The notes below the pieces were generated by a model. The model had not been told where the DNA came from. It did not search any database and saw nothing but the letters and a program-made list of their open reading frames with translations. Made by a program: the position numbers and the translations under genes. A stretch of DNA of 19,533 nucleotides from Magnetospirillum sp. (lineage in GTDB: Bacteria > Pseudomonadota > Alphaproteobacteria > Rhodospirillales > Magnetospirillaceae), in contig JAIWOG010000078.1 of NCBI GenBank assembly GCA_020217035.1, positions 1 through 19,533 of the forward strand, in the 5' to 3' direction. Positions 14,318 to 19,533 of this stretch are shown here, piece after piece. Position 1 is the first letter of the stretch. Each line of letters starts with the position of its first letter.

Positions 14318-17300
14318 ATGACCGGTCATTCCGCCCTTCGCCCGTCTCCCCGCCGCGCCACCAACGGCCGCGCCCCGCTGATCATGGCGTTGGAACCCCG
14401 GCTGATGTTCGACGGAGCGGCGATGGCCGAGGCGGTCCACCAGGCCGATGCCGCCGACGTGACGCCGCCGGCCGCGACCAAGGAGGTCGCCTTCGTCGAC
14501 AAGGCGGTGACCGGCTGGCAGGACTTGGCCGCCGGCCTGCGCGACGGCGTCGAAGTGGTGTATATCGAGGCCGGGCAAAGCGGCCTGGACGTCATGGCCC
14601 AATGGGCGCTAAGCCATTCCGGCTATGACGCCATCCACGTGCTGAGCCACGGGTCGGAAAGCACGCTGAAGCTGGGCGCCGACACGGTGAACGCGGCAAT
14701 GCTGGACGATTCCGCCATCGCCGCCGACCTGTCGGCCCTGGGCGGCGCGTTGAAAGCCGATGGCGACCTGCTGCTGTATGGCTGCCGGGTGGCCGCCGAC
14801 CAAGGCGGCCAGGACTTCCTGGCCCGGCTGGCGCAAGTCACCGGCGCCGACGTCGCCGCCTCCGACGACCTGACCGGCGCCGCCGACTTGGGCGGCGACT
14901 GGGATTTGGAGAAAATTACGGGCAGCGTCGAAGCCGCCTCGGTCGCCGGCGCCGCCATGGATGCGTATGACGGCGTGCTGGCGACCAACCAGACCTTCAA
15001 CCTAGACAGCGTGACTTTCAATGCCGGGGCGAAGACCGCGTCACAAACCGCCGGCGGCTTCACCTTGCAGGCCACGGCGACCGCTTCAAGCATCACCAAC
15101 GTCGCCGGGTCGGGGACCGGCGCCACCGTCACCAACAGCGGCGAGGGCCTGTACTTCGGCATCGACGCCAAGGAAACGTCGGTCAGCTTCACCCTGACCG
15201 GAGGACAAACCTTTACCTTGGCCAGCTTCTACATCGTCAATGAAGAAGACGCTTCGATCAATTTCACCGTGTCCACCGGCAGCACCAGCAAAACCATTTC
15301 GGTTCCCGGAACCGCCGCCACCGGCGGTAGCGGCTTGACGCAAATCGACGTGACGGCCTTTACCGAGGCGGCGTCATTCCAGGGGATCAGCACTTTCACC
15401 ATCTCCGTCGTCGGCGGTGGCAATCCCGGAAGCACGTGGTTCTATATGGACGACATCGCGCTGACCAACATCTCCGAGCCGAATGCCGCCCCTGCCGTGG
15501 GCGGCGCCAGCGCAGGTCAAACCGTCAACGATAATTCCACCGTGTCGCCGTTCAGCGCCGTGACCATCACCGACGCCGAAAGCAACAACGTCACCGTCAC
15601 CGTGACCTTGGACACCCAGGCCAAGGGGGCTTTCACTTCCGCCTCGCTGACCGCCTCGGGCTTCACCGACAACGGCAACGGCAGCTATTCCCTGGCGTCC
15701 TCGACCCCGGCGGCGGCCCAGGCGGCCATCCGCCAGTTGGTCTTCGACCCCGCCGACAACCGCGGCGCCGTGGGATCGACGGAAACCACCACCTTCACCA
15801 TCGCGGTGAACGACGGGACCAGCACCACCAACAACACCACCACCACGGTGGTGTCCACCAGCATGAACGACGCCCCCACCGTGGGCACCAACGCGGGAGC
15901 GACGCTGAACGAGGGCGCCACCGCCACCATCGGCACCGCGGCGCTGTCCATTTCCGACGTCGATCCGTCCAGCACCCTGACCCTGACGGTGGGCACCGCG
16001 CCGGCCAACGGCACGCTGTGGCTGGATGCCAACGGCAATTCCACCCTGGATGGCGGCGAGACGCTGTCGGCCAGCGGCACCTTCACCCAGGCCGACATCG
16101 CCGCCAACCGCTTGAAGTACACCCACAACGGCGGCGAGACCACGTCGGACAGCTTCGTCTTCACCGTTTCGGACGGATCGGGCGGCACCATCGGCAACAC
16201 CACCTTCAACCTGACCATCAGCGCCGTCGACGACGCCCCGGCATTCTCGAACCTGAACGGCACCCCCAGCTTCACCGAGGGCGGCTCGGCCGTGCAGTTG
16301 GATGCCGATGTCAGCGTCAGCGATGCCGAGCTGACCGGCACCAATTACAACGGCGCCACCTTGACCATCGCCCGCAACGGCGGCGCCAACGCCCAGGACG
16401 TTTACGCCAACGGCGGCAACCTGTCGGCCCTGACCGAAGGCGGCAATCTGGTGCTGTCGGGCACCACCATCGGCACGGTAACCACCAATTCCGCCGGCAC
16501 CTTGGTGTTGACCTTCAACGCCAACGCCACCCAGGCCCGGGTCACCGAGACGCTGCAATCCCTGACCTATTCCAATTCGTCCGACACCCCGCCGGCCAGC
16601 GTGCAGTTGAACTGGACCTTCTCGGACGGCAATTCCGGCAACGCCCAAGGCTCGGGCGGCGCCAAGACCGGCACCGGATCGACCACCGTGTCCATTACCG
16701 CCACCAACGATGCGCCGGCCTTCACCGGGCTGAACGGGGCGCCGACGGTCAACGAACAGACGGCGGTCACCCTGGATTCCGACGTCACCGTGGCCGACGC
16801 CGAATTGGCCACCGGCAATTACAACGGCGCCAGCATGACCATCGCCCGCAACGGCGGCGCCAACGCCGCCGACAGCTTCGGCTTCGACACCACCGGCGCC
16901 TTGTTCACCGTCTCGGGCGGCAATTTGCAGTCGGGCGGCCAGACCTTCGCCACCTTCACCAATTCCGGCGGCACGCTGTCCATCAGCTTCACCGGCAGCG
17001 GCACGGCGGCGACCAGCGCCCTGGTCAACAACGTTCTGCAACGCGTCCAGTACACCAACACCTCGGACGCGCCCGACACCTCGGTGCAGTTGAACTGGAG
17101 CTTCTCGGACGGCAATACCGGCACCCAGGGCACCGGCGGGGCGCTGGCCGCCAGCGGATCGACCACGGTGACCGTCACCCCGGTCAACGACGTGCCGGTT
17201 CTAACCAATTTAAACGGCGATTCCGTCAATTTCAGTGTCGGCGGCAACGCCGTCACCCTGGATTCCAGCAGCAACGCCACGGTGACCGACGCCGACAGCG

Positions 17301-19533
17301 CCAATTTCAACGGTGGCAACGTCACTGTCAGCATCACCGCCAACGGCGTTGCCGGCGAGGACGTTCTGGGCATCACCAACCAGGGCACCGGCGCCGGCCA
17401 GATCGGCGTGTCCGGGTCCACCGTCACCTATGGCGGCACCACCATCGGCACGTACACCGGCGGGTCAAGCGGCGCCGATCTGGTGGTCACCCTGAACGCC
17501 AATGCCAGTCCGGCGGCGGTCCAGGCCCTGGTGCGGGCGCTGACCTACACCGACACCAACGCCAGCACCGTCAACACCACGGCGCGGACCATCCGGGTCA
17601 CCGTCAATGACGGCGCCGGCACCTCGGCCAACCACGACGTTTCGGTCAGTTTGGTCGCCGCCCCCATCGTCGATCTGGACGGCAACGATTCGTCAGGCGC
17701 CACCAATGGCGGCTATGCCGCCAGTTTCACTGAAAACGGCGGCGCGGTGGCCATCGTCGACAGCGACGCCACCCTGACCGATGACGGCGCCAACCTGAAC
17801 CAATTGGTCATCACCCTGACCAACGCCCAGACCGGCGACGTGCTGACCTTGAGCGGCCGCAATACCGGCGACGTGGTGAACGGCATCACCATCACCTACA
17901 CGTCGTCGTCAGTGATCACCCTGTCGGGGACCGGCACCAAGGCCGACTATCTGGCGCTGTTGAAGGAAGCCCGCTTCAACAACACGTCAGAAGCCCCCAA
18001 CACCACCACCCGCACCATCACCGTGGCGGCGCGCGACACCGACAACAACACCGGGTCGTCGGTCAGCGCCTCGGTGAGCGTCGCCGCGCTCAACGACGCC
18101 CCGGCGCTGTCGGGCAACCTGAGCCTGTCGGCGGTCAACGAGGACACCACCGCGCCGTCCGGCGCCACCATCGCCAGCCTGGCCAGCGGCGTCTATTCCG
18201 ATCCCGACAACGGCGCCGAGACCATCAACGGCCTGGCCATCATCGGCAATACCGCCAATGCCAGCACCGAAGGCGCCTGGCAATATTCCACCGATGGCGG
18301 CACCACCTGGCACGCCGTCGGCACGGTGGCGGACGGCGCCACCGCCTTGGCGCTGTCGTCCTCCACCCGGCTGCGCTTCGTGCCGGTGGCCAATTACAAC
18401 GGCACGCCGCCAGCGCTTTCGGTGCGTGCCCTGGACGCCAGCTACAGCGCCGGCTGGACCAGCGGGGCGACCCGCGTCAACGTGGACACCACCAGCACCG
18501 GCGGCACCACCGCCATCGCCGCCACCGCCCGCGACGTGACCACCAGCATCACCTCGGTCAACGATTCGCCGACGGTCACCCTGACCAGCGGCACCACCAC
18601 CTACAGCGCCGGGGGGGCGGTGGATTCCACCCTGACCCTGGCCGACGTGGACAGCACCAACCTGACCCAGGCGGTGGTCACCATCACCAATCTGGGCGAC
18701 GGCGCCTCGGAATCGCTGGCGCTAAGCACCGCCGCGCAGACCGCCGCCACCAATTACGGCCTGACGGTGGGCGCCTACAATGCCGGCACCGGGGCCTTGA
18801 CCATCACCGGCACCGCCACCAAGGCGCAGTACCAGGAAGTGCTGCGCGGCATGACCTACACCAACAGCGCCGTCACCAAGACCGGGACCAGCCGCACCAT
18901 CAGCTTCGTGGTCCGCGATTCGTCGGGCGACGGCGGGACCCAGGATTCGTCCGCCGCCAACAAGACGGTCAACTACAACACCGCGCCCACCGCTTCCGGC
19001 GACACATTGTCGACCACCGGCACCTCTGGTTCGGCGCTCAGCTACGCCCTGCCGGCGGGCAGCTTCACCGATCCCGGCGACACCTTGACCTATACCGCCA
19101 GCGGCCTGCCGGCGGGGGTTTCCATCAACGCCGCCACTGGTGCGCTTTCGGGGACGCCCACCACCGCCGGCACCTACACGGTGACCATCACCGCCACCGA
19201 CGGATCGGGGGCGACGGCGACCAAGACGGTCAGCGTCACCATCAGCGCGGCGGCGGCACCGCCCCCGGTGGTCGTCCAGCCCCCGACCGTTGATCCCACC
19301 CCGCCTCCGGGCGTTGGCGAAGGCAACATAATCGTCGTTCCCGTTGTCACCGTGCTGCGCGAACCCACCGTAACCGACAAGCCCGCCGACATGCAGACCG
19401 TGGTGCGCAACACGCCGCTGACCGGGACCGGAGCTGGCGGGGATGGCGGCGGCGGTCTGGGCGGCGGCTTGGGCGGCGGCTTGGGCGGCGGTCTGGGCGG
19501 CGGTCTGGGCGGCGGCTTGGGCGGCGGTCTGGG
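14318..19533 (+). CDS. Giant LEPR-motif/DUF4347 surface adhesin-like protein (partial, 3' end outside window)
   Basis: The frame runs from ATG 14318 (CAGGAA 7 nt upstream) to the window end: 1738 codons, no stop, C-terminus missing. There is no Sec signal peptide, as expected for type I-secreted giant adhesins whose signal is C-terminal. LEPRLMFDGAA (25-35) is the LEPR-type motif found at the start of many giant bacterial surface proteins. Residues about 57-205 form DUF4347, with VLSHGS (His111) and LLLYGCRVA (Cys156). About 225-390 look like a beta-sandwich of unknown type. About 518-634 resemble a CSPG/cadherin-like repeat (FTQADIAANRLKYTHNG). Modules of roughly 150 residues bounded by NDAP-like linkers follow: 637-795, 796-956, 956-1111, 1111-1258, 1261-1415 and 1415-1556. 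A putative-Ig domain (about 1556-1643), a Pro-rich linker and a GGGL tract close the visible part. A role in adhesion or biofilm is likely but inferred. Confidence 0.9.
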   Translation, partial: MTGHSALRPSPRRATNGRAPLIMALEPRLMFDGAAMAEAVHQADAADVTPPAATKEVAFVDKAVTGWQDLAAGLRDGVEVVYIEAGQSGLDVMAQWALSHSGYDAIHVLSHGSESTLKLGADTVNAAMLDDSAIAADLSALGGALKADGDLLLYGCRVAADQGGQDFLARLAQVTGADVAASDDLTGAADLGGDWDLEKITGSVEAASVAGAAMDAYDGVLATNQTFNLDSVTFNAGAKTASQTAGGFTLQATATASSITNVAGSGTGATVTNSGEGLYFGIDAKETSVSFTLTGGQTFTLASFYIVNEEDASINFTVSTGSTSKTISVPGTAATGGSGLTQIDVTAFTEAASFQGISTFTISVVGGGNPGSTWFYMDDIALTNISEPNAAPAVGGASAGQTVNDNSTVSPFSAVTITDAESNNVTVTVTLDTQAKGAFTSASLTASGFTDNGNGSYSLASSTPAAAQAAIRQLVFDPADNRGAVGSTETTTFTIAVNDGTSTTNNTTTTVVSTSMNDAPTVGTNAGATLNEGATATIGTAALSISDVDPSSTLTLTVGTAPANGTLWLDANGNSTLDGGETLSASGTFTQADIAANRLKYTHNGGETTSDSFVFTVSDGSGGTIGNTTFNLTISAVDDAPAFSNLNGTPSFTEGGSAVQLDADVSVSDAELTGTNYNGATLTIARNGGANAQDVYANGGNLSALTEGGNLVLSGTTIGTVTTNSAGTLVLTFNANATQARVTETLQSLTYSNSSDTPPASVQLNWTFSDGNSGNAQGSGGAKTGTGSTTVSITATNDAPAFTGLNGAPTVNEQTAVTLDSDVTVADAELATGNYNGASMTIARNGGANAADSFGFDTTGALFTVSGGNLQSGGQTFATFTNSGGTLSISFTGSGTAATSALVNNVLQRVQYTNTSDAPDTSVQLNWSFSDGNTGTQGTGGALAASGSTTVTVTPVNDVPVLTNLNGDSVNFSVGGNAVTLDSSSNATVTDADSANFNGGNVTVSITANGVAGEDVLGITNQGTGAGQIGVSGSTVTYGGTTIGTYTGGSSGADLVVTLNANASPAAVQALVRALTYTDTNASTVNTTARTIRVTVNDGAGTSANHDVSVSLVAAPIVDLDGNDSSGATNGGYAASFTENGGAVAIVDSDATLTDDGANLNQLVITLTNAQTGDVLTLSGRNTGDVVNGITITYTSSSVITLSGTGTKADYLALLKEARFNNTSEAPNTTTRTITVAARDTDNNTGSSVSASVSVAALNDAPALSGNLSLSAVNEDTTAPSGATIASLASGVYSDPDNGAETINGLAIIGNTANASTEGAWQYSTDGGTTWHAVGTVADGATALALSSSTRLRFVPVANYNGTPPALSVRALDASYSAGWTSGATRVNVDTTSTGGTTAIAATARDVTTSITSVNDSPTVTLTSGTTTYSAGGAVDSTLTLADVDSTNLTQAVVTITNLGDGASESLALSTAAQTAATNYGLTVGAYNAGTGALTITGTATKAQYQEVLRGMTYTNSAVTKTGTSRTISFVVRDSSGDGGTQDSSAANKTVNYNTAPTASGDTLSTTGTSGSALSYALPAGSFTDPGDTLTYTASGLPAGVSINAATGALSGTPTTAGTYTVTITATDGSGATATKTVSVTISAAAAPPPVVVQPPTVDPTPPPGVGEGNIIVVPVVTVLREPTVTDKPADMQTVVRNTPLTGTGAGGDGGGGLGGGLGGGLGGGLGGGLGGGLGGGL
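16226..17183 (+). repeat. Tandem ~480-bp coding repeats in the giant adhesin
   Basis: Two adjacent modules encode closely similar domains of about 158-160 residues. Matching marks are NYNGATLTIARNGGANA and NYNGASMTIARNGGANA (DNA from 16343 and 16817, offset 474 bp), and VQLNWTFSDGN and VQLNWSFSDGN (16601 and 17084, offset 483 bp). Stretches are nearly identical at DNA level. A third, more diverged module follows to about 17650. Such repeats allow copy-number change by recombination. Confidence 0.8.
19448..19531 (+). repeat. 12-bp minisatellite encoding GGGL units
   Basis: Seven in-frame 12-bp units occur in a row, each GGCGGCGGTCTG or GGCGGCGGCTTG, encoding Gly-Gly-Gly-Leu. They continue past the window edge (GG at 19532-19533). 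The units differ only by synonymous changes in the last Gly and Leu codons. The unit length is a multiple of three, so gain or loss of units would keep the frame. Confidence 0.95.

Noticed and set aside
15374..17041. 555-codon minus-strand ORF, Gly/Val-rich
   Set aside because: Antisense shadow of the adhesin repeats. The real plus-strand frame is longer and domain-rich.
16018..17610. 530-codon plus-strand ORF, His/Arg/Gln-rich
   Set aside because: It is a shifted-frame shadow of the giant adhesin. Its composition (RRQRRQ-type) is typical of out-of-frame GC-rich repeats, and it has no ribosome site.
19448..19533. CRISPR array or non-coding satellite
   Set aside because: There are no spacers. 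The 12-bp units are in frame with the adhesin and vary only synonymously.

Overview
The window looks like chromosomal DNA of a GC-rich alphaproteobacterium. A Magnetospirillum/Rhodospirillales-type organism is my best guess, from the GC-rich codon use, the gene families (sCache chemoreceptor, PAP-type PPK2, DedA, purEK) and the density of c-di-GMP and chemotaxis genes. This is an impression from reading, not a database match. No prophage, insertion sequence or CRISPR array is visible.

Left part (1-4924). A partial DUF2703-type cysteine-rich protein on the minus strand is divergent from an ECF sigma factor of the SigZ type with a cysteine-rich tail. Their 141-bp spacer carries three copies of AAGACGC. 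A minus-strand protein with a degenerate GGDEF domain (GGSDF) converges on sigZ. It is divergent from purE-purK, the carboxylation step of purine synthesis. A two-CBS-domain protein and a DedA-family membrane protein follow on the plus strand.

Middle part (4925-12156). On the minus strand lie a tRNA-Leu(UAA), a truncated second copy of its 3' half, a single-Cache methyl-accepting chemotaxis protein, a two-domain polyphosphate:AMP phosphotransferase, an unannotated 30-residue membrane peptide, and ubiD. UbiD uses a TTG start, and its stop lies one base before the ATG of the small ORF. Divergent from ubiD is a GAF/HD-GYP protein, a presumed c-di-GMP phosphodiesterase with a large insertion in its catalytic domain. 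It ends in a strong intrinsic terminator.

Right part (12157-19533). This is the accessory-looking section. Two tandem exported paralogues with a phage tail-collar domain and a glycine/threonine-rich fibre body are transcribed leftwards. Across a 354-bp AT-rich spacer with palindromes, a very large surface protein starts rightwards. It has an LEPR-type N-terminal motif, a DUF4347 domain, a chain of about 100-160-residue cadherin/Ig-like repeats, a putative-Ig domain, a proline linker and a (GGGL)n tract. It is still open after 1738 codons at the window edge. The head-to-head layout suggests a surface or adhesion system of one giant adhesin and two small secreted fibre-like proteins. This is the most novel part of the window, but the functional link is inference.
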